Below the pieces are notes generated by a model that saw only the letters and a program-made list of their open reading frames with translations, did no database searches and was not told the origin of the DNA. A program made the translations under genes and the position numbers. Positions 45,756-54,447 of a DNA stretch of 64,000 nucleotides are shown one piece after another. Source of the stretch: Hymenobacter lapidiphilus (GTDB lineage: Bacteria; Bacteroidota; Bacteroidia; Cytophagales; Hymenobacteraceae). How positions within the stretch are numbered: position 1 is the first letter of the stretch; each line of letters opens with the position of its first letter. The stretch is taken from assembly GCF_013377885.1 (NCBI RefSeq), contig NZ_JABKAU010000011.1, positions 62,001 through 126,000 of the forward strand, in the 5' to 3' direction.

Positions 45756-47120
45756 ATGCCCCAACCCCAATTCCCGCCAGAATCGTCAGGCTCCCCGCTC
45801 TCCGGTGGAGAGGGGGGCCGGGGGGGTGAGGTAGCCCGCCTGCGCGACATTCTGCAGCTGCGCTTTACCGATCTGTTTGCTTCGCTGCCAGCCCACACGC
45901 TGGAGCCTATTTCGCCGGCCAGCCCCTGGAGACGGCTGCTGAAAGTGGCGGGCTACGCGGGGCTGCGGCTGGTGGGCAACGTGTTTCGGAAGGTGCGCAA
46001 CCCCGAGAACCTGCACGGCAAGGTATGGCTCTACGTGGTGAGCCAGAACAACTACGATTCGCTGTATTTCCTGCGGGAGGCTCTGCCCGGCGCTGTGCTG
46101 GTGGCCGGCCAAAGCAAGCAGATTGGCCGCTACAACGGGGCCGTCAACCGCCTCTCGCTGCGGCGGAAGCTACTATATTACGGCCAGCTACCGCGAGTGT
46201 ATCGGGCGCTGCGGCGTACCGAGGGCGAGCGGGCTAGTCGGTTTTTCGATTTGATTTTCAACGCCATCGGTTACTACGAGGTGTACAGGCGGGCGTTGCG
46301 CCACTACCGGCCCCGGGCCGTGGTATTTGCCAACGACCATAACGACGACGCCCGGGCCCTGCTGCTGGCCTGCCAGGCCGAAGGCGTACCCGCCGCCTAT
46401 ATACAGCACGCTACCGTGAGCACCAGCTTTCCGCCTTTGGGCTTCGGGCTAAGCCTACTCGAAGGGCAGGACGCGCTGGACAAGTACCGGCAGTGCGGCC
46501 CCGTAGCGGGCCAGGTGGAGTTGGTGGGCATGCCTAAGGCTGATGCCTTCCTGGCCCGGCGCAACCTTGCGCCCGCCGTGCGCCGGGTGGCGCTGGCCTG
46601 CAACACGCTCGACGATACCGCCGCCATCACGGCCGCCCTCGACTACCTGCTGACCGAATTTCCCGACCTCACTTTCACCTTCCGCTCCCACCCCGGCGAC
46701 ACCCGCGACTTCTCGTTTCTGGTCGTCCGGCACCCGGCGCTGCAGTTTTCTGATGCCCGCCAGCAAAACGTGTTCGAGTTTCTGGGTGAGCACGATGCGC
46801 TACTGGCCGCCGACACCAGCACCCACCTCGAAGCCACGCTGCTGAACTTAGCCAGCGTGTATTTCCGCTTCGGAACTCACGGTATTGCCGACGACTACTA
46901 CGGCTACGTGTCCCACGGGCTGGTAGAGCGGGCTGATATGCTGCCGGAACTGGGTGGCTGGCTACGCCGGATGCAATTAGCCAAGCCAGCCGATTTGTAC
47001 CAGCGGGCCGCCTACTACAACGCCACCTTGGGCACCCCCGACGAAGGCCACAGCCAACAGCGGGCGGCGCGGGTGTTGCAGCAGTGGCTTGCAAAAACGG
47101 CCCCAACGGCGCGGGCGTAG
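45756..47120 (+). CDS. Putative glycosyltransferase of the pse locus, unknown family
   Basis: A 454-residue protein. The ATG at 45756 is followed by about 26 residues read from a palindromic CTCTCCGGTGGAGAG element (GSPLSGGEGGRGGEV), so the native start may be later. The body resembles GT-B folds of CDP-glycerol or sialyl-type transferases: WLYVVSQNNYDSLYFLREAL, VVFANDHNDDARALLLACQA, AAYIQHATVSTSFPPLGF, VELVGMPKADAF, FTFRSHPGDTRDFSFL and LLAADTSTHLEATLLNLASV. It may transfer pseudaminic acid. No certain family can be named. Confidence 0.7.
   Translation: MPQPQFPPESSGSPLSGGEGGRGGEVARLRDILQLRFTDLFASLPAHTLEPISPASPWRRLLKVAGYAGLRLVGNVFRKVRNPENLHGKVWLYVVSQNNYDSLYFLREALPGAVLVAGQSKQIGRYNGAVNRLSLRRKLLYYGQLPRVYRALRRTEGERASRFFDLIFNAIGYYEVYRRALRHYRPRAVVFANDHNDDARALLLACQAEGVPAAYIQHATVSTSFPPLGFGLSLLEGQDALDKYRQCGPVAGQVELVGMPKADAFLARRNLAPAVRRVALACNTLDDTAAITAALDYLLTEFPDLTFTFRSHPGDTRDFSFLVVRHPALQFSDARQQNVFEFLGEHDALLAADTSTHLEATLLNLASVYFRFGTHGIADDYYGYVSHGLVERADMLPELGGWLRRMQLAKPADLYQRAAYYNATLGTPDEGHSQQRAARVLQQWLAKTAPTARA
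45798..45836. repeat. CTCTCC-GGAGAG palindrome within the 5' coding region
   Basis: CGCTCTCCGGTGGAGAGGGG followed by a G-rich tract. This type of element is common between genes in many bacteria and here lies inside the open frame. Confidence 0.55.
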
Positions 47121-47174
47121 TTTCCCGCAGAGACGCGCACAGGAATGCGCAGAGGTTCGCGTAGTTGTTCTGGT

Positions 47175-47182
47175 TTACTTTG
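47175..47182 (+). promoter_or_regulatory. Near-consensus minus-7 element, leaderless-type spacing
   Basis: TTACTTTG (one mismatch to TAnnTTTG) ends 4 nt before the ATG at 47187. Confidence 0.4.
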
Positions 47183-47186
47183 CGCT

Positions 47187-48566
47187 ATGGTTCCTCCACC
47201 GTTGCCTGCTGTTGCTCCAGTTACCGCCGAAGTTCGGCTGGCGTATGTACTCCGGCATTTTTGGGCAGCCTACGCGCAGGTACCGGCGGTTAGCATCGGG
47301 TATGCCGGTACACAGCTGCAGGTCGAAATTGTGGCTGTTGAGCACGACTTTTTCGCGGGTACCGCGCCGTACCCTAATCCGCCGGAGTGGCGCGAATGGG
47401 CCGGGCAACGATTGCCGTTTTTCTTTGACGATAATCCGAATCTGCCGCTGCTGGAGTTGCTCCCCGAAAGCCGAGTCCGCATCAACACAGACATCATTTC
47501 GGCCGTTTTTTACCTGCTCAGCGGCTGGCAGGAGTTCTTCTCGGAGGAGCGCGACCAGCACGGGCGTTTCCCGTACGCGGCCAGCGTGCAGGCCCACTAC
47601 GGCTTCGTGGCGGTGCCAATCGTTAATTACTATTTTGAGATTCTGAAAACGGCCGTCGAGCACGTAACCGGCCAAGCGTTACGCCCGCGCCGCTGGGCCG
47701 GCGGGGCTACCTGGGCCGCCTTCATCACCCACGACATCGACAACCTGCACAGCGCCTGGAAGCAGCCAGCCAAAGCAGCGTTACGGCGCGGCAACCTGCT
47801 CAGCTTCGGGCGGCAGCTAGGGCGGCACTTCACCCAAAAAGATGCCTGGGACAACCTGGAACTGGTGCAGCAAACCGTAGCCGGATACGGTGCCAAAAGC
47901 ACGTTCTTCTTTCTGCCCGAATACCGGAAGGGTGCGAATGGCACACCGAATGCCGATTATCGGTATCACCGGATTACGAAGTCGGTAGATAGCCTATTGC
48001 AAGCCGGAGCTGAAGTAGCACTGCATGGTAGCCTAGGGACTTCGACAAGTGAAGGGCAGTTGTTACATGAGGCAACGCAGATTCATCAGTTCAAGCACGC
48101 CAGCCAAGGACTACGCTTTCACTACCTGAGCTGGGAACCGCGTATCACTCCCACTTTGGTCGATGAATTGACTTCTGCTTACGACTCGACGCTGGGCTTT
48201 GCCGAGCACTACGGCTTCCGCCACAGTTACTGCCTGCCGTTTCAGCCGTTCGATTTCCGCACAGGCCAAGCCCACGACTTCCTCGAAATCCCGCTCAACG
48301 TGATGGACGCCACCCTCCACCACCCCCGGTACCTGCAGTTGGCCCCTGATGAAATTCTGCCGGCCCTGCTGCCGATGTTCCAGGAAATCGAGCGATTCGG
48401 GGGCATCTGCACGGTGCTTTGGCACAACGAAAACTTCGATGCGGCCAACCAGCGCAACGGTCCGGAGCAGTTCCGTACCATCATGGAGTACCTTCGCGGC
48501 CGCAACCTGGCCTTCGTCAACGGCCAGGAAATCTGGCAGCAGACGTATAATCCGCCGTCATCCTGA
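47187..48566 (+). CDS. DUF7033 / polysaccharide deacetylase family protein
   Basis: A 459-residue protein with the N-terminal domain found before NodB-like deacetylase domains in Bacteroidota (ILRF-like strands, FFDDNPNLPLLELLPESR, DIISAVFYLLSGWQEFFSEE) and a catalytic-type region AFITHDIDNLHSAW, TFFFLPEYRK, EVALHGSLGTSTSEGQLLHE and CTVLWHNENFD. It probably deacetylates or binds a cell-surface polysaccharide. The stop codon lies inside a family 2 palindrome. Confidence 0.83.
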   Translation: MVPPPLPAVAPVTAEVRLAYVLRHFWAAYAQVPAVSIGYAGTQLQVEIVAVEHDFFAGTAPYPNPPEWREWAGQRLPFFFDDNPNLPLLELLPESRVRINTDIISAVFYLLSGWQEFFSEERDQHGRFPYAASVQAHYGFVAVPIVNYYFEILKTAVEHVTGQALRPRRWAGGATWAAFITHDIDNLHSAWKQPAKAALRRGNLLSFGRQLGRHFTQKDAWDNLELVQQTVAGYGAKSTFFFLPEYRKGANGTPNADYRYHRITKSVDSLLQAGAEVALHGSLGTSTSEGQLLHEATQIHQFKHASQGLRFHYLSWEPRITPTLVDELTSAYDSTLGFAEHYGFRHSYCLPFQPFDFRTGQAHDFLEIPLNVMDATLHHPRYLQLAPDEILPALLPMFQEIERFGGICTVLWHNENFDAANQRNGPEQFRTIMEYLRGRNLAFVNGQEIWQQTYNPPSS

Positions 48567-48642
48567 GCAGCGCGAAGGATTTGGTAAAGGGCATCAACGA
48601 AAAGAGTACTCTCTTACCAGGTCCTTCGCGCTGCTCAGGATG
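48558..48642. repeat. Palindromic repeat (family 2 variant, CATCCTGAGCAGCGCGAAGG, copy f)
   Basis: Arms CATCCTGAGCAGCGCGAAGGA and its complement. It contains the stop codon of the deacetylase gene and ends at an ATG that could be read as the flippase start. Confidence 0.8.
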
Positions 48643-48693
48643 CCAAGTGGTTTCCGCCCCAACCTACTTATTCACGCATTCACTCATTACAGC

Positions 48694-50163
48694 TTGGGTA
48701 TCGTTCAGCGGCAGGGGCTGCGCAACACCGTAATTTCCTACTTGGGGCTGGCGTTGGGCTTCGTGAGCACCACGCTGGTGCTGCCGCGGTTTTTCGAGCC
48801 CGGCCAGTTGGGCGTTACCACCACCTTGGCCTCGGTGGCAACGCTACTGGCCCAAGTGGCCGCGTTTGGGTTTGCCAGCGTGGGCATCCGGTTTTTCCCC
48901 TACTTCCGCAACCGCGAAAACGGCCACTACGGCTTCCTGCCTTTCCTGCTGGGCGTACCGCTGCTGAGCTTCGTGGTCATGGCGGCCCTGTTTTGGCTGG
49001 GCAAGCCGGTGCTGCTGGGTTTTTATGAAACAGAAGTCGCGGCGCTGGGCCCTTACTACGCCTGGGGAATCGTTTTTGCGCTCTTCACGCTGCTGTATTC
49101 GCTGCTCGATGCGTATTTGAAGGCCCTTTACCACACGGCCTTTTCCTCGTTTCTGCAGGACATTTTGCTGCGGCTGCTCATTCTGGGCGGGGCGCTGCTG
49201 TTTGCGCAGGGGCTGCTGTCGTTTCACGGCTACGTGCTCTGGTTTATTGGCGTAAATGGACTGCTGGTGCTGCTGCTCACTGGTTATCTGCTGCGCATTG
49301 GCGAGCTGCACTGGCGGCCCCGGCGGGCGGTACTGGCAGTGCGGCCGGTGCGCGAGCTGTTCAGCATGGGTGCCTTTACCCTGCTCAGCTCGCTGTCGGG
49401 CTCTATTATCATGTATATCGACACGCTGATGGTGGGCTCGCAGGTGAGCCTGGCGGCGGCCGGTATCTACGCCATTGCCTTCAACATCAGCACGGCGCTG
49501 GCTATTCCGGCCCGCTCCCTCAACAAAATCGCCTTTCCACTGCTGGCCAATTACTGGAAGGAGCAGAACCTAGTGGGCATGGCCGATTTCTACCGCCGCA
49601 CCACCCGCCTCAACGCCCTCATCGGCTGCCTGCTGGCGCTGGGCATCGGCCTCAACCTACCATTCATCTACTCGCTCATGCGGGCCGAATACGCCCAGGG
49701 CACGCTGGTAGTGTTGCTGTTGCTGGGCAGCCGCCTCTTCGACGGTATCACGGGCCTCAACGGCCTCATCCTGGTTACCTCGCCACGCTACCGCTTCGAT
49801 CTGGTGTTCAACGTCTCGCTTTCGGTGCTGATTGTGGGCCTGAACTTACTGCTGATTCCGCGGCTGGGCATGGTGGGCGCAGCCGTAGCAGCGGTGGCGG
49901 CGCAGGTCAGCATCAACCTGGCGCGCACCTGGTTTGTGTGGCGCAGCTTCCGGATGCAGCCCTTCACCTGGCAGATTCCGCTCATCCTGCTCATCACGGC
50001 CGCCGCCGGCATGGCCGGCTGGCTGATGCCTACGCTGGCCTCGCCCCTACTCACGATGCTGCTGCGCTCCACGGTCACTACGGCCGTGTACGGCGGCCTC
50101 GCCCTGGCCACCGGCGCGGCCCCCGAAGCCGTGGCGCTGCTGCAAAAGCTGCGGCGGCGCTAG
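48694..50163 (+). CDS. Polysaccharide flippase (Wzx/MATE-like)
   Basis: A 489-residue polytopic membrane protein with about 12-14 helices (for example YLGLALGFVSTTLVLP, FLLGVPLLSFVVMAALFWLG, GIYAIAFNISTALAIPARSL, LLLLGSRLFDGITGLNGLIL). It belongs to the oligosaccharide flippase superfamily and should move the lipid-linked pseudaminic acid glycan across the inner membrane. The TTG at 48694 (LGIVQRQGLRNTVISYLG) matches the usual family start; an ATG at 48640 would add 18 residues encoded by repeat DNA. It ends in a 4-nt overlap with the convergent CPBP gene. Confidence 0.9.
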   Translation: MGIVQRQGLRNTVISYLGLALGFVSTTLVLPRFFEPGQLGVTTTLASVATLLAQVAAFGFASVGIRFFPYFRNRENGHYGFLPFLLGVPLLSFVVMAALFWLGKPVLLGFYETEVAALGPYYAWGIVFALFTLLYSLLDAYLKALYHTAFSSFLQDILLRLLILGGALLFAQGLLSFHGYVLWFIGVNGLLVLLLTGYLLRIGELHWRPRRAVLAVRPVRELFSMGAFTLLSSLSGSIIMYIDTLMVGSQVSLAAAGIYAIAFNISTALAIPARSLNKIAFPLLANYWKEQNLVGMADFYRRTTRLNALIGCLLALGIGLNLPFIYSLMRAEYAQGTLVVLLLLGSRLFDGITGLNGLILVTSPRYRFDLVFNVSLSVLIVGLNLLLIPRLGMVGAAVAAVAAQVSINLARTWFVWRSFRMQPFTWQIPLILLITAAAGMAGWLMPTLASPLLTMLLRSTVTTAVYGGLALATGAAPEAVALLQKLRRR

Positions 50164-51044
50164 TTCTTCGGGTCGGGTTCAGGCGAGTTGGGCGTGCTGG
50201 CCCAGGCGGCGGGCAGGGCGAGCAGACTAACGCGCCAAAGTAGACCCGCCAACACGGCAGCGGCCAGCGTAACTAATCCGGCGTACGCCCAATTTGAGCC
50301 GAGTAATTCCGGTAGAGAGGTACGGCCATCGGCGACTTTTGGCAGCCAAATCAACAGTCCAAAAGCACCCAGATTATTGAGCGCGTGAATGCCGATGCCC
50401 GGAAGCAGCGAGCCAGTGCGGTAGCACAGCCATCCTAACAGTAGCCCAATCAGAAAGGCACCCACGCTCTGCGCCGGGTTGAAGTGAATGAGGCCGAATA
50501 GCAACGCTTGCTGCCCGATAGCCACCCATGGCTTCTTGTTCCGCAACAGCCCCTGGAGCAACACACCCCGAAACAACACTTCCTCCAGCACCGGAATCAC
50601 GATACCACCTAGCAGCAAGGCGGCCGCTGGCTGCCGGGCCATACGTTCGAAAGCTACCTGAAACCAGTTGGGTAATGCCAGAAAATCAAGCAGAGATAAC
50701 ACCAACACCATAGCAACCGTCATCGTTGGCAGTGCCCCATATAACCACCCCGGCACCTGTCCCAACAACTGCAATGGCATGAAACGCCTTCCATAACGCC
50801 AGAGCAGAAAGCCTAGCAGCGCCAAATTGCCTGTTACTGTCAAAAACAAGTCAGTGTTGGGCTGCCGCTGCTCATGGGGCAGAATAAGCCCTAAAAACAA
50901 CAGGCCCCCACCCGTCACGACTACCATTACAAGTAGGTACCAGCCGACAAAACCCCAGCTTTCCTTCAGCGTCGGATAGGGGGCTGAAAGCTGCCGCCGT
51001 GGTTTTGATGGAACCGTAGGAACCACTGTTTCTATAGGTATCAT
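50160..51044 (-). CDS. CPBP family intramembrane metalloprotease
   Basis: A 294-residue membrane protein with about eight helices. The catalytic set of the CPBP/Abi (Rce1-like) family is complete: EEVLFRG (EExxxR), FGLIHFNPAQ (FxxxH) and HALNNLGAF (HxxxN/D). The family cleaves membrane substrates; some members process prenylated or bacteriocin-related peptides, but the substrate here is unknown. It is convergent with the flippase gene. Confidence 0.9.
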   Translation of the reverse strand: MIPIETVVPTVPSKPRRQLSAPYPTLKESWGFVGWYLLVMVVVTGGGLLFLGLILPHEQRQPNTDLFLTVTGNLALLGFLLWRYGRRFMPLQLLGQVPGWLYGALPTMTVAMVLVLSLLDFLALPNWFQVAFERMARQPAAALLLGGIVIPVLEEVLFRGVLLQGLLRNKKPWVAIGQQALLFGLIHFNPAQSVGAFLIGLLLGWLCYRTGSLLPGIGIHALNNLGAFGLLIWLPKVADGRTSLPELLGSNWAYAGLVTLAAAVLAGLLWRVSLLALPAAWASTPNSPEPDPKN

Positions 51045-51086
51045 ACTAACTCACGCTCTTCTAAAGAATACTCGCGGTACAGCTGG

Positions 51087-51893
51087 CTACAGCTTGAAAT
51101 CCGGCTCTTCCTTGCGGAAATGCTTGAGCACGAGCTTATCGGCCAGGCCGGGGAGCAGGCGGTTGAGCCATACTGTCAGTTTGCCCTGGCGGGTGAGGAT
51201 GAGGTCGCGGCGGCGCTGTTGCACGGCGTCCAGCAGGTGCCGGGCCACTTCTTCGCTGCTCATCATGGCTCCTTCGTCGCGCGGCGACTCGCCCTGGGCT
51301 TTGCCGTCGGCGGCCAGGGCCACGTTGCGGATGTTGGAGGCCGTGAAGCCCGGGCAGGCCAGCAGCACGTGCACGCCCTGAGGCAGCAGCTCGGTACGCA
51401 GCGCCTCCAGGAAGCCATGCATGGCAAATTTGGAGGCCGAATAGCCCGTGCGGCCCGGCAGGCCCCGGTAACCGGCTATGCTGCTGACGCCCACAATGGA
51501 GCCCTTGGCGGCCGTAACGTAGGGCAGCGCGAACTTAGTGGCGTATAGGGTGCCGAAGAAATTGGTCTGCATCAACTGCCGGATAACGTCCAGATCAGCA
51601 TCCCGAAACAGGGCCCGCATGCTGATGCCCGCGTTGTTTATCAGCACATCGAGCTTACCAAACGCGGCTACCGTTTCGGCCACGGCGCGCTCCGAATCGG
51701 CCTCCACGCCCACATCGGCCCGGATGGCCAGGTGGGCAATGCCCAAGGCAGCCAGCTCGGCGGCGGTTTCGGCCAGGCGGGCTTCGTTGCGGCCGGTGAA
51801 AGCCACCTTGGCGCCTGCCCGCCCAAATTCCAGGGCCGTGGCCCGGCCGATGCCCGACGTGCCGCCCGTAATCAGCACTACTTTATCTTTCAT
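51087..51893 (-). CDS. Short-chain dehydrogenase/reductase
   Basis: A 268-residue classical SDR with Rossmann motif ITGGTSGIGRATALEFGRAG, NNAG in DVLINNAGISMRALF, and the catalytic Ser/Tyr/Lys in VGVSSIAGYRGLPGRTGYSASKFAM. A positively charged GRNEAR after strand 2 suggests NADP. The substrate is unknown; the extended C-terminus is like DHRS7-type or YqjQ-like SDRs. Confidence 0.92.
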   Translation of the reverse strand: MKDKVVLITGGTSGIGRATALEFGRAGAKVAFTGRNEARLAETAAELAALGIAHLAIRADVGVEADSERAVAETVAAFGKLDVLINNAGISMRALFRDADLDVIRQLMQTNFFGTLYATKFALPYVTAAKGSIVGVSSIAGYRGLPGRTGYSASKFAMHGFLEALRTELLPQGVHVLLACPGFTASNIRNVALAADGKAQGESPRDEGAMMSSEEVARHLLDAVQQRRRDLILTRQGKLTVWLNRLLPGLADKLVLKHFRKEEPDFKL

Positions 51894-52006
51894 ACTCAGC
51901 AGAAATCAACTTAGCGTAAACCGGCCGCAAATTACGCCTCGCAAGCGGAAGCCCCGGCCGGGAGCACAGTACCGCGCCAAGGCCGGGGCGCGAGTCGCGA
52001 TTCGCT

Positions 52007-52014
52007 TACTTTTG
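52007..52014 (+). promoter_or_regulatory. Minus-7 element for the FkbM methyltransferase
   Basis: TACTTTTG, 25 nt before the ATG at 52040. Confidence 0.5.
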
Positions 52015-52039
52015 ACCACCGCCTACCGAACTGCTCGCC

Positions 52040-52912
52040 ATGTTTTTGCTGAACCTGCTTAAGTTTCCTTTTTACGTCCTGCGCTGGGCACATGTGGCCT
52101 ACCGGAGCCGCTACCGGGGGCGCGAGGCCTGGGAGGTATTTCGGGTGCTGGTAGCGCTGGGGCTGAAAACCAGCCTCCGCCGGCAACCCCGCGATGGGGT
52201 ATACCGGCAGTGGCTGTTTGGCTTTGATGTGCAGGGCAGCAGCTACGAACTGCTGCTACGGCTGTTCAAGGAGCTATTCCTGACTGAACCTTACGCTTTT
52301 GCGGCCCCTACCGCTCCAGTCGCCCCGCGCATCCTCGACGCGGGGGCCAACATCGGGATGGCGGTGCTGTATTTCAAGCGGCAATTTCCGGCAGCCCACA
52401 TTGTGGCTTTCGAGCCGAACCCCGAAGCCTTCCGACTACTGGCGCGCAACGTAGCCGCCAACCAGCTGCACGACGTGGTGCTGCACCACGCCGCGCTGGC
52501 CGCCACGGCCGGCGAGCTACCCTTTTACTACGGCTCTGATGGGGCCAGCCTCACCGGCTCGCTCCACCCCCACGCCAGCGGCATACGCACCGTGCAGGTG
52601 CCCGCCCGCCGGCTTAGCGAAGTGCTGGCTGACACCGCTGCTTTCGACCTGCTCAAGCTCGATGTGGAAGGCGCCGAAGTGGATATTCTGGCCGAATTGG
52701 CCCAAACCGGCCACCTGGGGCACTTCCGGCAGTATCTTATTGAGTATCACTACCCCGTTGGCACTCCCGAAAGCACGCGACTCACAACCACCCTGCAGGC
52801 TTTCGAGCAGCAGGGCTTTGCCTGGTGCGTCCGCCTGGCCCTGCCGCCCCTACCCGATTCGCAGGACATTATTTTTCACTGCTGGCAGCTGCCGGAAGCC
52901 TCTCGGGCCTGA
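52040..52912 (+). CDS. FkbM family methyltransferase
   Basis: A 290-residue SAM-dependent methyltransferase. The N-terminal 90 residues are basic and amphipathic; the core has ILDAGANIGMAVLYFKRQFP, HIVAFEPNPEAFRLLARNVA and FDLLKLDVEGAEVDILAEL, the FkbM motifs. Such enzymes methylate sugars or polysaccharides, so it could act on the glycan made by the upstream locus. Confidence 0.92.
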   Translation: MFLLNLLKFPFYVLRWAHVAYRSRYRGREAWEVFRVLVALGLKTSLRRQPRDGVYRQWLFGFDVQGSSYELLLRLFKELFLTEPYAFAAPTAPVAPRILDAGANIGMAVLYFKRQFPAAHIVAFEPNPEAFRLLARNVAANQLHDVVLHHAALAATAGELPFYYGSDGASLTGSLHPHASGIRTVQVPARRLSEVLADTAAFDLLKLDVEGAEVDILAELAQTGHLGHFRQYLIEYHYPVGTPESTRLTTTLQAFEQQGFAWCVRLALPPLPDSQDIIFHCWQLPEASRA

Positions 52913-52965
52913 ACCGGTACCAGCCGCAAACCGCGCCCAACCGCGACCCGCTGACGGGGCCGTTC

Positions 52966-53009
52966 ACAAAATCCGGGCAGTCCGTTAAAATCCGTGCTCA
53001 TCCGTGGTC
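52966..53009. repeat. Short dispersed repeat (ACAAAATC..TCCGTTAAAATC family), second copy
   Basis: Closely matches 34171-34213. The copy ends exactly where the rlmD minus-7 element begins. Confidence 0.6.
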
Positions 53010-53017
53010 TATCTTTG
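53010..53017 (+). promoter_or_regulatory. Minus-7 element, leaderless-type spacing (rlmD)
   Basis: TATCTTTG ends 4 nt before the GTG start at 53022. Confidence 0.5.
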
Positions 53018-53021
53018 CCAC

Positions 53022-54431
53022 GTGAGAAAATCAGTGAAGAACATCCCGGCGGAGCTGCTCCGCGAAGTCGAAATTACCGACATGGTGGCCGAGGGCAAGT
53101 GCCTGGTGCGCCGCGAGAATCTGGTTATCTTCGTAACCCAGGTAGCGCCCGGCGACGTGGTGGACCTGCGCGTGACCAAGGCCAAGAAGAACTTTCTGGA
53201 GGCCGTGCCCACCAAGTTTCATAAGTATTCCGAGCTGCGCGTGACGCCATTCTGCGAGCATTTTGGCACCTGCGGGGGCTGCAAATGGCAGCACTTGGGC
53301 TACGATACTCAGCTCAAGTTCAAACATCAGCAGGTGGCCGACACGCTGCAGCGCATCGGCAAGGTGGCGCTGCCCGAAATCCTGCCCATTACGCCCTCGC
53401 CCGACCAGACGTACTACCGCAACAAGCTCGAATTCACCTTCAGCCACAACGGCTGGCTGACCAACGAGCAGATTGCCAGCGGCCACGACTACGAGCGGCG
53501 CGTGCTGGGCTTCCACACGCCCGGCCGCTTCGATAAGATTCTGGACGTGAACCACTGCTGGCTGCAGCCCGACCCGAGCAACCAGATTCGGCTGGCGGTG
53601 CGCGACTACGCCCTGGAGCACGACCTGCCCTTCAACAACCTCGTGACCCAGGAGGGCTTCCTGCGCAACCTCATCATCCGGACGGCCAACACCGGCGACC
53701 TGATGGTGATTCTGCAGTGCTACTACGCCCACGACGCGCTGGTGCCGCTGCTCGATTTCCTGGCCGAGCGGTTCCCGCAAATCACCTCGCTCAACTACGT
53801 GCTCAACGACAAGGGCAACGAAACCTTCAACGACCTGGAGGTGGTGTGCTATAAGGGCGAGCCCCACATCCACGAGGAAATGGAAGGCCTGCGCTTCCGC
53901 GTGGGGCCGAAATCGTTCTACCAGACCAACTCGGAAGGCGCTTACAACCTCTACAAAATCACCCGTGATTTCGCCCAGCTCACCGGCTCGGAGCTGGTGT
54001 ACGACCTCTACACCGGGGCCGGCACCATTGCCAACTTCGTGGCCCGGCAGGCCCGCCACGTGGTGGGCGTCGAGTATGTGGAATCAGCGGTGAAGGACGC
54101 CTACATCAACTCCGAAATCAACGGCACCACCAATACCGAGTTCTACGCTGGCGACATGAAGGACGTGCTCAACGCCGAGTTTATCGACAAGCACGGCCGC
54201 CCCGACGTCGTCATCACCGACCCGCCCCGCGCCGGCATGCACCCCGACGTGGTGGCCCGCCTGCTCGAAATGCGCGCCCCCCGCATCGTCTACGTCAGCT
54301 GCAACCCCGGCACCCAGGCCCGCGACCTGGAGCTACTGGACGAGGCGTACAGCGTGGTAAAAGTGCAGCCCGTGGACATGTTCCCGCACACCCACCACGT
54401 GGAGAATGTGGTGCTGCTGGAGTTGCGGTAG
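53022..54431 (+). CDS. rlmD: 23S rRNA (uracil-5-)-methyltransferase RumA family
   Basis: A 469-residue RumA-type RNA m5U methyltransferase. TRAM domain at the N-terminus (VEITDMVAEGKCLVRRENLV, VAPGDVVDLRVTK), a four-cysteine iron-sulfur motif (CEHFGTCGGCKWQH plus NHCWLQ), the SAM site YDLYTGAGTIANFVA, and the catalytic cysteine in YVSCNPGTQARDLELL. GTG at 53022 (VRKSVKNIPAELLREVEITD) is chosen for its promoter spacing. It could methylate U1939 or another uridine. Confidence 0.92.
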   Translation: MRKSVKNIPAELLREVEITDMVAEGKCLVRRENLVIFVTQVAPGDVVDLRVTKAKKNFLEAVPTKFHKYSELRVTPFCEHFGTCGGCKWQHLGYDTQLKFKHQQVADTLQRIGKVALPEILPITPSPDQTYYRNKLEFTFSHNGWLTNEQIASGHDYERRVLGFHTPGRFDKILDVNHCWLQPDPSNQIRLAVRDYALEHDLPFNNLVTQEGFLRNLIIRTANTGDLMVILQCYYAHDALVPLLDFLAERFPQITSLNYVLNDKGNETFNDLEVVCYKGEPHIHEEMEGLRFRVGPKSFYQTNSEGAYNLYKITRDFAQLTGSELVYDLYTGAGTIANFVARQARHVVGVEYVESAVKDAYINSEINGTTNTEFYAGDMKDVLNAEFIDKHGRPDVVITDPPRAGMHPDVVARLLEMRAPRIVYVSCNPGTQARDLELLDEAYSVVKVQPVDMFPHTHHVENVVLLELR

Positions 54432-54447
54432 GCTAATTTAAATAAAA

